The notes: generated by a model from the sequence alone, not told the origin. DNA of 64,000 bases from Streptomyces zingiberis (GCF_012034935.1 NZ_JAATEN010000018.1:62001-126000), one strand, 5' to 3'; shown: positions 25,430 through 34,064, numbered from the stretch's first letter. Program-made: numbers and translations.

Positions 25430-26101
25430 TCAGCTCGCCGAGAGCCGCCGGGTCGCCGCCCGGACCCGCCGCCACCCGGCGGGCGCCGCGCCGATCGCCA
25501 TGGTCAGCACCACCGCGGCCAGCGCCCCCTGCCACGGCTCGGCGAAGAGCGCGCCCCCGGTGACACCGATGACCTGGTAGGTCGCCGCCCACGCCAGGCA
25601 GGCGAGGATGTCGCCCCGGATGAAGGTCCGCATCGGGACCTCACCGAGCAGACAGGCCACCATCACCGGTATCCGCCCGGCCGGTACCAGCCGGGACACC
25701 ACGAGGATCGTCGAGCCCTTCTCCTCCAGCTTGCGCTGCGCCGACTCCAGCTTGTCCGGGGCGGCCCGCTCCCGGAGCCGCTCCAGCCAGCGCGAACCGC
25801 TGTCCGAGTGGACCACGCCGCGCAGCCCGAGCCAGTACAGGGCGATGTCGCCGAGGAACGCGGCCAGCGCGGCCACGACGAACACCAGCGGCAGCGTCAG
25901 GGCGGGCATGGTGTGCAGGGCCACCGCCGCGGCCGTGGAGACCAGGGCGCCCGTGGGCACCACCGGTACCAGCGAGCCCAGCGTCACCAGCAGAAACAGC
26001 GAGGGATAGCCGACGAGATGCTGCGGCGAGGTGGTGGGCACCACGCTCAGCAGCCCGTACATCGTGTCGGGCGCCGCCCGGGTCACCGCTGCCTGGATCA
26101 C
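25430..26101 (-). CDS. DedA/VTT-domain membrane protein
   Basis: 223 aa integral membrane protein with 4-6 hydrophobic segments. The DedA (SNARE-associated/VTT) signature shows in LGDIALYWLGLRG and especially VVSRLVPAGRIPVMVACLLGEVPMRTFIRGDILACLAW. Members flip lipids such as phosphatidylethanolamine or undecaprenyl phosphate. GTG 26101 overlaps the stop of the upstream MBL gene by 4 bases (GTGA), so the two are coupled. The exact lipid is not predictable. Confidence 0.92.
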   Translation of the reverse strand: MIQAAVTRAAPDTMYGLLSVVPTTSPQHLVGYPSLFLLVTLGSLVPVVPTGALVSTAAAVALHTMPALTLPLVFVVAALAAFLGDIALYWLGLRGVVHSDSGSRWLERLRERAAPDKLESAQRKLEEKGSTILVVSRLVPAGRIPVMVACLLGEVPMRTFIRGDILACLAWAATYQVIGVTGGALFAEPWQGALAAVVLTMAIGAAPAGWRRVRAATRRLSAS

Positions 26102-26874
26102 CGCGCGACCTCCGGCCGGACGCTCTGGCCGTGGTCCAGCCGGTGCACGGTCACCTCCGGGGCGAGGAGGGTGGTGTGCCGGACGAACTCGTCCCCCGGC
26201 GCGTGGAATTCGTGCGGCCGTACGGCGTCCATGCCGATCGGCCAGTAGGTGCCGTAGTGCACCGGCACCGCGCAGCGCGGCGCGAGCCGGACCACCGCCC
26301 GGGCCGCGCGCGCGGCGTCGAGGTGGCCGTGGCCCAGATACGGCCCCCAGCCGCCGACCGGCAGCAGCGCCACATCACAGACGCCCACCACCTCGGCCAT
26401 CTCGTCGAACAGTCCGGTGTCCCCGGCGAAGTACGTCGTCGAGCGGCCGTGGATCACGTAGCCGAGCGCGGGGGAGCGGTGCGGGCCCCACGGGAGCCGG
26501 CGGCCGTCGTGCGCGGCCGGCACGGCCCGCACCGTGAGATCGCCGATCACCGTCTCGTCCCCCGGCGCCACCTCGGTGATCAGCAGCGTCTCCGCCAGCC
26601 GGCGCAGCGCCGGCACGGTGGCGAGCGCGCCGCGCGGTACGAGCACCCGGGTGCCGGGGGCGAGCCGGGCCAGGGAGCGCGGGTGCAGATGGTCGGCGTG
26701 GAGGTGGGAGACGAGCGCGACATCCGCCTCGGCCGCCTCGGGCGGCGGCGGCGCGCCCCGGCGGCGCCGCAGGTGCGCCAGGCGCCGGGCGAACAGGGGG
26801 TCGGTGAGCACCCGGACCCCGGAATCCGTCACCGTCGCGGTGGCATGTCCCCACCAGGTGATCTCGACCGACAC
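26098..26874 (-). CDS. MBL-fold metallohydrolase (UlaG-like)
   Basis: 258 aa. Compact metallo-beta-lactamase fold: ITWWGHATATV, LTDPLFARRL, SHLHADHLH, AVPAAHDGRR, YFAGDTGLFDEM, DVALLPVGGWGPYLGHGHLD and a terminal VHYGTYWP. The H-x-H-x-D-H zinc site is intact. GTG 26874 has GGAGAG 5-6 bases upstream; the frame is open further upstream but low-complexity. It forms a two-gene operon with the DedA gene, suggesting a lipid- or phosphodiester-linked substrate. That is inference. Confidence 0.93.
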   Translation of the reverse strand: MSVEITWWGHATATVTDSGVRVLTDPLFARRLAHLRRRRGAPPPPEAAEADVALVSHLHADHLHPRSLARLAPGTRVLVPRGALATVPALRRLAETLLITEVAPGDETVIGDLTVRAVPAAHDGRRLPWGPHRSPALGYVIHGRSTTYFAGDTGLFDEMAEVVGVCDVALLPVGGWGPYLGHGHLDAARAARAVVRLAPRCAVPVHYGTYWPIGMDAVRPHEFHAPGDEFVRHTTLLAPEVTVHRLDHGQSVRPEVAR

Positions 26875-27290
26875 CGCGACTCTCCACCTCTCCGCGTCCG
26901 CGGGTGCTTCCCGGCCCGGGCACCTGCCCGGCCGCCGGTGCCCGCCGGGCACCTGTTCCCACACCTGCCCCGTTCCGGCGAGCGTAACGGCACAGCGGCC
27001 CACAGCGGCCCACAGCGGCCCCCAGCGGCACAGAGCGGTCCGCACCGGTCCATGGCGGCCCACAGCCCAGCCCCCTTCACCGTCCCCACCGTCCGCAGCC
27101 GTCCGCAGCCGTCCGCACCGGCCCCACGGCGGCCCCGCGACTGCCCTCCGCACCGCACGCCGGTACGGTGAGCCCGTCCTCCCGGCGGTGCCCGGCGCGG
27201 CCCGGCGGCCGGCGGGCGGACCCCGCCGGGGCGGGGCGGAACCGGCGCCCGCCACGGACGCATCCGGAAGTGATCGGAGTGACAAGGAGA
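26875..27290. other. Divergent promoter region with decamer repeats
   Basis: About 415 bases between the MBL gene (leftward) and the ketopantoate-reductase-like gene (rightward), including the repeat arrays described separately. No coding sequence seen. AAGGAG at ~27283 is the ribosome binding site of the rightward gene. Confidence 0.6.
26991..27120 (+). repeat. Two short tandem arrays (10-bp units)
   Basis: Array A: CACAGCGGCC repeated exactly three times (26991-27020), then about five degenerate copies to ~27069. Array B: GTCCGCAGCC twice plus GTCCGCACCG (27091-27120). Both use a 10-base period (about one helical turn). They lie between divergent genes, so they are either slippage products or phased binding sites. 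Confidence 0.85.
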
Positions 27291-28193
27291 ATGACCGTGC
27301 CCCGATCGACAGTGGCCGTACTCGGACCGGGCGGCGTCGGAGGGCTGATCGCCGCGCTCCTCGCCCGCGCCGGGCACCGGGTGGTGTGTCTCGCGGGACC
27401 CGGCACCGTGGAGACGCTCCGTGCGGACGGCCTCCACCTGGCCAGCCGCCGCTACGGGGACTCACACGCCGAGGTCGAGGCCGACACCGAGCTGCGCGAG
27501 GCGCCGGACCTGCTCTTCGTCACCGTCAAGGAGACCGCCCTCGCCGCCGCCCTGGAGCGGGTGCCGGCCGCCGCCCTCGGGGACGCGCTCGTCGTGCCGC
27601 TGCTCAACGGGGTGGACCACCTGGTCCCGCTGCGCGAGCGCTACCCGGCGGACCAGGTGACGGCCGCCACGATCCGGGTGGAGTCCACCCGGGTGGCGCC
27701 CGGCCGCATCGAGCACACCAGCCCGTTCGCCGCCGTCGAACTGGCCGGGCGCACGGTGCCCGCCGAACGTCTCGACCACACCGCGGCCCTGCTCCGGGGC
27801 GCGGGATTCGGCGCGGCCGTCCGCTCGGACGAGACCGCCCTGCTCTGGGACAAGCTGGCGCTCCTCGCCCCGATGGCCCTGCTCACCACCCGCCACGCGG
27901 CGCCCGTCGGGGAGATGCGGGAGCGCCACCGGGAGCAGCTCCTCGCCGTCCTGCGGGAGATCGGCGAGGTCGCGGCGGCGGTGGGCGCCCCCGTCGACAT
28001 GGATCAGGTGCTCGGCTTCCTGGACGCGGCGCCGCCCGGCATGAAGTCCTCCATGCAGCGGGACGCGGAGGCGGGCCGGCCGCTGGAGACCGATGCCATC
28101 GGCGGCTCGGTGCTCCGCGCGGCGGAACGTCACGGCGTCCCGGTGCCGGTCACCGCGGAGCTGGTCGCCGAGGTGGCCGCGCGCGCCGGCTGA
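27291..28193 (+). CDS. Ketopantoate reductase PanE/ApbA family protein
   Basis: 300 aa. N-terminal NADP Rossmann domain with VAVLGPGGVGGLIAALLARAGH (about 6-28) and FVTVKET, then VPLLNGVDHL. The C-terminal helical ApbA_C domain carries the catalytic lysine region LLWDKLALLAPMALLTT and the KSSMQRDAEAGRPLETDAIGG block, which is the classical family signature. ATG 27291 follows AAGGAG. It could make pantoate for CoA, or act on another 2-oxoacid, since Streptomyces often have several paralogues. No panB/panC is adjacent, so the role in pantothenate synthesis is uncertain. Confidence 0.92.
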   Translation: MTVPRSTVAVLGPGGVGGLIAALLARAGHRVVCLAGPGTVETLRADGLHLASRRYGDSHAEVEADTELREAPDLLFVTVKETALAAALERVPAAALGDALVVPLLNGVDHLVPLRERYPADQVTAATIRVESTRVAPGRIEHTSPFAAVELAGRTVPAERLDHTAALLRGAGFGAAVRSDETALLWDKLALLAPMALLTTRHAAPVGEMRERHREQLLAVLREIGEVAAAVGAPVDMDQVLGFLDAAPPGMKSSMQRDAEAGRPLETDAIGGSVLRAAERHGVPVPVTAELVAEVAARAG

Positions 28194-28382
28194 GACCCCG
28201 GCGCCCGGGCCCGTCCCCTCGGGCCACGCCGTGCCGCCAACCCCGCGCCTCACCTGCCGCACCGGTCACATCCGTCCCTTCGGCCCCGCTTCGACGGGCC
28301 GGACCGGGGCAGAAGGGCCACCGGCTCCCGCTGTGACACGCTGGGACCCGGCCCGCGCATCGCGCTGCGGGCCCTGGGCGAG

Positions 28383-30794
28383 ATGGGAACGCGCGTGAAA
28401 AGAGGCAGGTGGCGGGTAGCCGGCGGTGCGGTGTTCCGCGTGCTCGCGGTGTGGGCGGCGAGCACCGTCACGATGCTGCTCCTCGCCGCCGCCCTGCCCG
28501 ACTTCAGCATCCAGTCACCCGACGGCGACAGCCCGACGACCATCGCGCGCACCGCCGCCATCGGGGCCGGCGCCTTCGGCCTGCTCAGCGCGCTCGTCTG
28601 GCCGCTGCTGGTGCGCGCCCTGCTGCTCGTCCCGGCGCTGGTGCTGGGCCTGCTCGTCTTCTTCCTCCAGGGATCGATGCTGCTGGTCGCCCTCCACCTC
28701 GTCCCGTACAGCGGGGGAGAGGCCGGGCCGGAGACGGCGGTGCCGGTCGCCGCCGTGATGTCCGCCGTCGCCTCCGCCACCTCCACGGCGCTCACCGTCC
28801 GTGACGACGACGCCTACCGGCGGCGGCTGCACCGGCTCGCCCACCGGCGCCGCGCGCCGCGCCCCGACGAGGACGGCTCCGCCCGCCCCGGCACCCTCTT
28901 CCTCCAGCTCGACGGCGTCGGCCATGACGTCATCAGCGAGGCGATCACCCCGCGCACCCTGCCGGGCACCGGCCGGACCCAGCCGCCGCTGATGGAGACC
29001 GTCGCCTCCTGGACGGCCGAGGGCAGCCACCGGCTGTCACCCTGGCGGACCGACTGGTCCAGCCAGACCGGCGCCAGCCAGCTCGGCATCCTGCACGGCA
29101 CCAACCACGACGTCCCCGCCTTCCGCTGGTACGAGAAGGAGACCGGACGCGTCATGGTCTGCTCCTCGCCCGGCAGCGTCGCCGAGCTCCAGCGCCGCGC
29201 CGTCGAACGCACCGGCCACCCCGGGCTGCTCGCCGAGGACGGCGCCAGCCGCGGCAACCTCTTCGGCGGCGGCGCGGAGCAGCTCGCCCTGGTGCTGTCG
29301 GTGGCCGCCCGCCGCGGCCGGGGCACCCGCTCCCGGGCGGGCTACTTCGCCTACTTCTCCGACCCGGCCAACACGACCCGCACCGCGCTCTCCTACGTCG
29401 CCGAGGTGGCCCGCGAGATCGGGCAGTCCGTGCGGGCCCGGATGCGGGGTGACGAGCCGCGCGTCCCCCGGGGCGGGCTGTACCCGTTCATCCGGGCGTT
29501 CGCCACCGTCGTCTCCCGGGACGTGGTCGTCGCCGCCGTCGTCGGCGACCTGCTCGCCGGGCGCTCCGTGGTCTACGCCGACCTGGTCGCCTACGACGAG
29601 GTGGCCCACCACTCCGGGCCGCACAGCCGCGACGCCCAGCAGGTCCTCGCGCGCCTCGACCGCAGCGTGCGGCTGATCGTCCGGGCCGCCGCGCACGCGC
29701 CCCGCCCGTACCACGTCGTCCTCCTCTCCGACCACGGGCAGAGCCCCGGCCGCACGTTCGCCGACGCCCACGGCACCACGCTGAAGGAACTCGTCCACGC
29801 CGGCTGCCGCGGCGAGCGCCCCGACGGCACCCCCCGCCCCGAGGCGCGGCGGCGCACGGCCGGACGGCACCTGGCCGCGCGCCGCGCCGACGGCGAGCTG
29901 ATCGGCGCCGAGGCCCGCGCCGTCGCCCGCGCCGCGCTGCACCGGCCCGACGAGCCGGAGAAGGAGGCCCGGCGGGAGGAGGACACCGAACCGGTCGTGC
30001 TCGGCTCCGGCAACCTGGGCCTCATCAGCTTCCCCGACCTGCCCGGGCGGGTCAGCCGGGAGGAGATCGACCGCCGTTACCCCGCCCTGCTGCCCGCGCT
30101 CACCGAGCACCCGGGGATCGGTTTCGTCCTGGTCCACAGCGAGGAGCACGGGCCGGTGGTGCTCGGCCCGCACGGCGGTGAACACCGGCTGGACGAGGGC
30201 GTGGTCACCGCCCCGGACCCCCTCGCGCCCTTCGGTCCGCACGCCGAGGACGCCGTCCGGCGCACCGCGTCCTTCCCGCACGTCGCCGACATCATGGTCA
30301 ACTCCTCCTTCGACCCGACGACCGGCCGCGTCCACGCCTTCGAACCCCAGATCGGTTCACACGGCGGGCTCGGCGGCGCCCAGGAACAGGCCTTCCTGCT
30401 CTGGCCCTCCGAACTCTCCCCGCCCGTGCCCGACGGGGAGGACCTCGTCGGCGCCGAGGCGGTGCACCGGGTGCTGCGCCGCTGGCTGGCCGAGGCGGCG
30501 AACGGAACCGATCACGGGGCGGCCCGCACGGCGGAGAACGCGGCGGGGGCAGGTGCGGCGGCCCGGGCCGGGACCGGGGCCACGGCGGTACCGCTGGTCC
30601 CGTCCCCCGCGGCCGAGGAGCGGGGGGACGCGCCCGCCGAGGCCCCCGCGGAGGGGGCGCGGCCTCCGGAAGGGGCCGCCGGAACGGGGGCGCCGGGGGC
30701 CGCGACGCCGGGAACGGCCATGCCCCGGGCGGGAACGACCGGGCCGGCGGTGCCCGGGGAGTCGGCCGAGGAGCCGGGCGAGCGGGTGCGCTGA
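28383..30794 (+). CDS. Holin-IV-like membrane domain fused to alkaline-phosphatase-superfamily phosphodiesterase
   Basis: 803 aa. Residues 1-145 hold about four hydrophobic helices resembling the holin superfamily IV/Phage_holin_4_2 membrane domain. A basic linker (RRRLHRLAHRRRAPRPDE) follows. The catalytic part (about 165-700) is of type I phosphodiesterase/alkaline phosphatase: FLQLDGVGHDV (metal Asp), TDWSSQTGASQLGILHG (nucleophile Ser/Thr region), YADLVAYDEVAHHSGPHS (Asp/His), LLSDHGQSPG (Asp-His) and GSHGGLGGAQEQ (His). The last ~100 aa are an Ala/Gly/Pro tail. The catalytic part may face either side of the membrane. Its substrate may be a polymer phosphodiester or nucleotide. Fusion is direct from one open frame, not a sequencing join. 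Confidence 0.9.
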   Translation: MGTRVKRGRWRVAGGAVFRVLAVWAASTVTMLLLAAALPDFSIQSPDGDSPTTIARTAAIGAGAFGLLSALVWPLLVRALLLVPALVLGLLVFFLQGSMLLVALHLVPYSGGEAGPETAVPVAAVMSAVASATSTALTVRDDDAYRRRLHRLAHRRRAPRPDEDGSARPGTLFLQLDGVGHDVISEAITPRTLPGTGRTQPPLMETVASWTAEGSHRLSPWRTDWSSQTGASQLGILHGTNHDVPAFRWYEKETGRVMVCSSPGSVAELQRRAVERTGHPGLLAEDGASRGNLFGGGAEQLALVLSVAARRGRGTRSRAGYFAYFSDPANTTRTALSYVAEVAREIGQSVRARMRGDEPRVPRGGLYPFIRAFATVVSRDVVVAAVVGDLLAGRSVVYADLVAYDEVAHHSGPHSRDAQQVLARLDRSVRLIVRAAAHAPRPYHVVLLSDHGQSPGRTFADAHGTTLKELVHAGCRGERPDGTPRPEARRRTAGRHLAARRADGELIGAEARAVARAALHRPDEPEKEARREEDTEPVVLGSGNLGLISFPDLPGRVSREEIDRRYPALLPALTEHPGIGFVLVHSEEHGPVVLGPHGGEHRLDEGVVTAPDPLAPFGPHAEDAVRRTASFPHVADIMVNSSFDPTTGRVHAFEPQIGSHGGLGGAQEQAFLLWPSELSPPVPDGEDLVGAEAVHRVLRRWLAEAANGTDHGAARTAENAAGAGAAARAGTGATAVPLVPSPAAEERGDAPAEAPAEGARPPEGAAGTGAPGAATPGTAMPRAGTTGPAVPGESAEEPGERVR

Positions 30795-30921
30795 GCGGAT
30801 CCACGACGCGCGTGGGCGCCGCGGCCGCGACACTCCCGTGGCACCGCGGTGCCGTGGCGTGCGGCGCCCGGACATGCGACGGTGGCACCCGGGAACGCAG
30901 GCCGTCCGGAGGGAAACACAC

Positions 30922-31230
30922 ATGCCGGCACCACAACCGCTCTCGGCCCGGGAGATCCAGGTGGCCCTCGCGGAGCTGACGGGCTGGACGTTCGCCGAGA
31001 ACTGTCTCGAACGTGAGTACACCTTCGCCGGGCACCTGGCCGCGGCGGCGGTCGTCATGGAGATCGCCCGACTCCAGGACCGCCTGGACCATCATGCCGA
31101 CCTGACGCTCGGCTACACCACGGTGAAGGTGGCGGTGAACACCCACAGCGTGGGCGGCAAGGTCACGGAACTCGACATCGACCTGGCCCGCCACATCGAG
31201 CAGATCGCCGAGGAACACCAGGTCACCTGA
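30922..31230 (+). CDS. 4a-hydroxytetrahydrobiopterin dehydratase (PCD/DCoH family)
   Basis: 102 aa, standard length. Dehydrates 4a-carbinolamine pterin formed by aromatic amino acid hydroxylases. The active-site block is DHHADLTLGYTTVKVAVNTHSVGGKVTELDIDLA, carrying the paired histidines and the TH...GG.T..D motif. The usual HHPE is HHAD here. ATG 30922 has GGAGGGA upstream. No phenylalanine hydroxylase gene is nearby. It follows the phosphodiesterase gene by 127 bases and may be co-transcribed. Confidence 0.93.
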   Translation: MPAPQPLSAREIQVALAELTGWTFAENCLEREYTFAGHLAAAAVVMEIARLQDRLDHHADLTLGYTTVKVAVNTHSVGGKVTELDIDLARHIEQIAEEHQVT

Positions 31231-31449
31231 CGGCCGCTCCCTTGGCGGCGTCGATGGCCTTCAGCGGGCGGGGCCGGTCGGCGACCTGGTGAACCGGGCG
31301 CGCCGGCCGGTGCGGACCCGGGACGGACCGGGGCCATCACCCGCGGCAGCCACGCAACCACGCAGCCACGCAGCCTCGCCGTCACACAGGCAGACAGGCA
31401 GACAGACGCGACGGAGGCCCGGCGGGCCGGACGCTCGGCGGAGGCCTGG

Positions 31450-31483
31450 CCGGTTCGTCCGCCGGGCCCGGCGGACGAACCGG
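31450..31483. terminator. 34-base perfect palindrome (terminator) after the methyltransferase gene
   Basis: 17-base arms 31450-31466/31467-31483 are exact complements with no spacer. The element is 8 bases beyond the stop of the minus-strand methyltransferase and ~220 bases after the plus-strand PCD gene, so it can serve both. Just upstream, at 31349-31408, are short CACGCAGC/GACAGGCA repeats. Confidence 0.88.
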
Positions 31484-31491
31484 AGGACGGA

Positions 31492-32475
31492 TCAGGCGCG
31501 CCGGGCCGCCCACACCGTGCGTTCGGTGCGGACCGCGAGGTCGTCGCGGTGGACGACGCTGTCCGGTCCGGCGGTGTCGAGCAGCCGGTCCAGGGCGGCG
31601 AGGTCGGCGGCCGGCAGGGCGTGGGCGGCGGCGGACCGCAGGCGGCGCAGCCCGCTCAGGGCGTAGCGGCCGACCGCCGGGTTCCGCGCGGAGTCGACGT
31701 GCACCGCGACGGTGCGCTCGCCCTCGACGGTGAAACCGGCCGCGGTCAGCTTCGGCCCCCAGTCGGCGCCGCGGTGCGGCATGCGTGCGGCGTGGTGTTG
31801 CGCGAGTGCCGCGTGGCAGCGTTCCTCCAGGCCGGGCCGGTCCTCCGGCGCGTCCCCGGGCAGGACGCGGGGGGAGCCGGCCGGCTCGACGAGGGTGAAC
31901 AGGCCGCCGGGGGGCAGCAGTTCGCGGACCTGGCGCAGGGTGCGGTCGGGTTCGGCCATGTGGTGCAGCGAGGCCGAGGCCCACACCAGCTCGGGCGCGC
32001 CGAGGTCCGGCCAGGCCGGGGCGTCCAGATCGGCGGGCACGGCGCGCACACGGTCGTCCGTCCCGAGCGCGCACGCCTTCTCCCGCAGGCGGCGCAGGTG
32101 TTCGGCCGAGGAGTCGACGGCGGTGACGCGCGCCTCGGGGAAGCGGTCCAGCAGGGCGAAGGTGCCCGCGCCGGTCCCGCAGCCCAGGTCGACGATGTGG
32201 CGGGGCGGGGCCTCGACGGGCAGCCAGGCCGTGATGGCGCTGATGTGCTCGGCCAGGACCTCCGCCTCCAGGTCGAGGAACTCGGCCTGGTCGCTCTGGT
32301 CGGCTTGCCAGCCGGGGCCCGCCGGGGCGCCGGTGTCCGCCTGGCGGCCGGGGCCGGCCGGGTGGTGGCCGGCGGCCGCCTCGCCGGAGCGGTGGGTGTG
32401 GGTGTGGGTGTGGCGCGGCGCACCGTCCCCGTGAGTGGTCCGCGGGGCCGTGGGGTGTGAGGAGTTCTGAGACAT
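31492..32475 (-). CDS. Class I SAM-dependent methyltransferase (Methyltransf_12/25-like)
   Basis: 327 aa. The first ~70 residues are disordered, with a His-Thr run (RHTHTHTHR) from a GTGTGGGT DNA repeat. The methyltransferase core has IVDLGCGTGAGTFALLDRFP (about 104-123), VTAVDSSAEHLRRLREKA, WASASLHHM and LLPPGGLFTLVEPAG. The C-terminal half is helical with VGRYALSGLRRL. ATG 32475 is used; no strong ribosome binding site is visible, and a start nearer EFLDLEAEVL is possible. Followed on the same strand by its probable regulator, an XRE-cupin protein encoded 342 bases upstream. The substrate is unknown. Confidence 0.9.
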   Translation of the reverse strand: MSQNSSHPTAPRTTHGDGAPRHTHTHTHRSGEAAAGHHPAGPGRQADTGAPAGPGWQADQSDQAEFLDLEAEVLAEHISAITAWLPVEAPPRHIVDLGCGTGAGTFALLDRFPEARVTAVDSSAEHLRRLREKACALGTDDRVRAVPADLDAPAWPDLGAPELVWASASLHHMAEPDRTLRQVRELLPPGGLFTLVEPAGSPRVLPGDAPEDRPGLEERCHAALAQHHAARMPHRGADWGPKLTAAGFTVEGERTVAVHVDSARNPAVGRYALSGLRRLRSAAAHALPAADLAALDRLLDTAGPDSVVHRDDLAVRTERTVWAARRA

Positions 32476-32817
32476 GGCGTCACCGTAGAAGGGCAGTTCA
32501 GGCGAGCGGCCGAACGTTTCCGGATCCGCAAGACGATGCCCGCGTGGCTTGCCGTCCGCGCAACGGGGTGACGTCCGCCGCGCTCCGCCGGGACGGACGG
32601 CGCCGACCGCGCCCGCGGCCCGGCGCCGACGCCCGCGGCCCGGCACCCGGCCACCCGGGCAGGGCGACTCGGCCTCCGGCCCACCGCTGACGCCCCTCGG
32701 CACGCTGCCCGGCCACCTCACACGGCCCGCGCCCCACCGGGCGCGGCGCCCGCCCCGGGACGGCCCACACGCGACTCCCGGCCCCGGAACCCGCCCCCCG
32801 GCGCCCGCGGCACGCGG
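32476..32817. other. Intergenic region, no gene seen
   Basis: 342 bases between two minus-strand genes. The frames are Arg/Gly-rich and unrecognised. It probably contains the methyltransferase promoter. A TACGGT at about 32483-32488 (minus strand) sits close to the ATG, but no matching -35 was found. Confidence 0.5.
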
Positions 32818-33474
32818 TCAGGAACGGCTGGTGTCGCGCTGCCCGCCGGCGCGCTGGTGGCCGCGCCGGGCGTCGCGGTCGAAGATGCCCAGGATCTCGC
32901 ACGGCCCGCCCTCGGAGCCGATGGCGTGCGGCAGCATCGTGGGGAACTCGGCCGCCTGGTTGGTCTCCACGCGGAGCCGCCGGTTGCCCAGCAGCAGGAC
33001 GGCGGTACCCGAGAGGACGACGAGCCATTCACGGCCGGGGTGGGCCCGCATCCGTGCGAGGTTGGCGGGCGGCGGTTCGGTCAGCCGCTGCCGTACGACC
33101 GTCATCCCCGGTTCGGCCCTGACCGGCCAGCGCATCAGCCCGTGCGCGGCGTCGATCGCCGGGCTGGTGATGACGTCGTCGGTGTCGGTCTCGACGAGCT
33201 GGTCGAGGGAGGTGTCCAGCGCGCGGGCGAGGGTGACGAGCTGGTCCAGCGCGAGGCGCCGCTGCCCGTTCTCGATGCGGGAGAGCGTGGACGGGCTGAG
33301 CCGGGCGCGGGTCGCCAGTTCTTCCAGGGACCAGCCCTGCGCCACCCGCAGCGCCCGGATCCGCCGGCGCACCAGCCCGTCCAGCTCGCCGTCTTCTCCT
33401 TGCGCCATGGGCAAGAGGGTATGCGCTTCGCGCGAGGCGCGCCTGGCGTCGTCCGCGGAGGGGCTGACGGTCAC
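32818..33474 (-). CDS. XRE family regulator with C-terminal cupin domain
   Basis: 218 aa. An HTH_3 domain (about 35-92) shows RIRALRVAQGWSLEELATRARLSPSTLSRIENGQRRLALDQLVTLARAL. A cupin_2-like domain (about 130-200) shows HPGREWLVVLSGTAVLLLGNRRLRVETNQAAEFPTMLPHAIGSEGGPCEILGIF. The cupin presumably senses a small ligand. GTG 33474 overlaps the RsbW-like gene's stop by 4 bases. A start at MAQGEDGELDG (33408) would remove a 22-aa tail. It probably controls the adjacent methyltransferase gene, a pairing that recurs in Streptomyces. Confidence 0.92.
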   Translation of the reverse strand: MTVSPSADDARRASREAHTLLPMAQGEDGELDGLVRRRIRALRVAQGWSLEELATRARLSPSTLSRIENGQRRLALDQLVTLARALDTSLDQLVETDTDDVITSPAIDAAHGLMRWPVRAEPGMTVVRQRLTEPPPANLARMRAHPGREWLVVLSGTAVLLLGNRRLRVETNQAAEFPTMLPHAIGSEGGPCEILGIFDRDARRGHQRAGGQRDTSRS

Positions 33475-34043
33475 CGGGCGGCCTCGGCCGACGGGCCCGC
33501 GGAGATCTCGGCCCAGATCGTCTTGCCCACGGGGTGACGGGGCGCCGAGCCCCAGCGGACGGCGAGGGCCTCCACCAGGAGCAGGCCCCGGCCCGACTCG
33601 GCGCCGGGGCCCGGCAGCACCGGCCCGGCGGCCGGCCGCCTCTCGCCGGCCGCGTCGGCGACTTCGACCCGGACCAGGCCCGCCACCGCGTCGAGGCTGA
33701 GCCGCAGACGGAAGTCCCGGCCCGGTACCCGGCCGTGCCGCACGGCGTTCGCGGCGGGTTCACCGACGACGACGGCGACGGCGCACGCGACGTCCGATTC
33801 CGGCGGGTACCCCCAGTCGGCCATGCGCCGCACAGCGAGCCGCCGCGCGAACCGTGCCCCTCGCGACGAGGAGGTGAACTGGGCGCTGAGCGGGGGGCGT
33901 TCGGGTGTCCCGGCGCCGAGACGGAGGGTGGGAACTTCCACCGACGTGATTCCGGCGGACTGCCCGGGATCTTCGTCCGGCGCGGGTGAGGGAGGCGTTC
34001 CTGTTAGCACAGCCTGTCCGTCCTTGCGTGGTGAGTCCCGCAC
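33471..34043 (-). CDS. RsbW/AbaA-like ATP-binding (HATPase_c) regulatory protein
   Basis: 190 aa. Single GHKL/HATPase_c_2 domain: FTSSSRGARFARRLAVRRMADWG, an N-box VVVGEPAANAVRHG, VRVEVADAAG (G1 region), and a G2-type ESGRGLLLVEALAVRWG. The residue after the N-box Glu is Pro (the usual form is ELV/ELL-NA-), but the key Glu, Asn and His are kept. GTG 34043 lies inside a palindrome. Divergent from a DUF5753 regulator and DUF397 genes, it completes the whiJ-type three-gene module known in Streptomyces, in which such ATPases are thought to modulate development rather than act as classical SigB anti-sigmas. Confidence 0.9.
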   Translation of the reverse strand: MRDSPRKDGQAVLTGTPPSPAPDEDPGQSAGITSVEVPTLRLGAGTPERPPLSAQFTSSSRGARFARRLAVRRMADWGYPPESDVACAVAVVVGEPAANAVRHGRVPGRDFRLRLSLDAVAGLVRVEVADAAGERRPAAGPVLPGPGAESGRGLLLVEALAVRWGSAPRHPVGKTIWAEISAGPSAEAAR

Positions 34044-34064
34044 GCCGTCTCACGGTGTGCGGGA
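34036..34064. promoter_or_regulatory. 29-base palindrome over the ATPase start codon (putative operator)
   Basis: Stem TCCCGCAC/GTGCGGGA (34036-34043 with 34057-34064) plus inner CCGT/ACGG around CTC, interrupted by one G/T mismatch. The left arm contains the GTG start of the RsbW-like gene. It lies ~100 bases before the DUF5753 regulator start, so it could be that regulator's operator or an mRNA hairpin controlling ATPase translation. Confidence 0.6.

Noticed and set aside
26991..27120. CRISPR array considered for the 10-bp repeats
   Set aside because: Units are only 10 bases, directly adjacent, and without unique spacers.
33471..34043. Classical anti-SigB (RsbW) for the sigma factor at 20 kb
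   Set aside because: It is 13 kb away and embedded with DUF5753/DUF397 genes, the whiJ-type arrangement. A direct SigB link is not supported by position.
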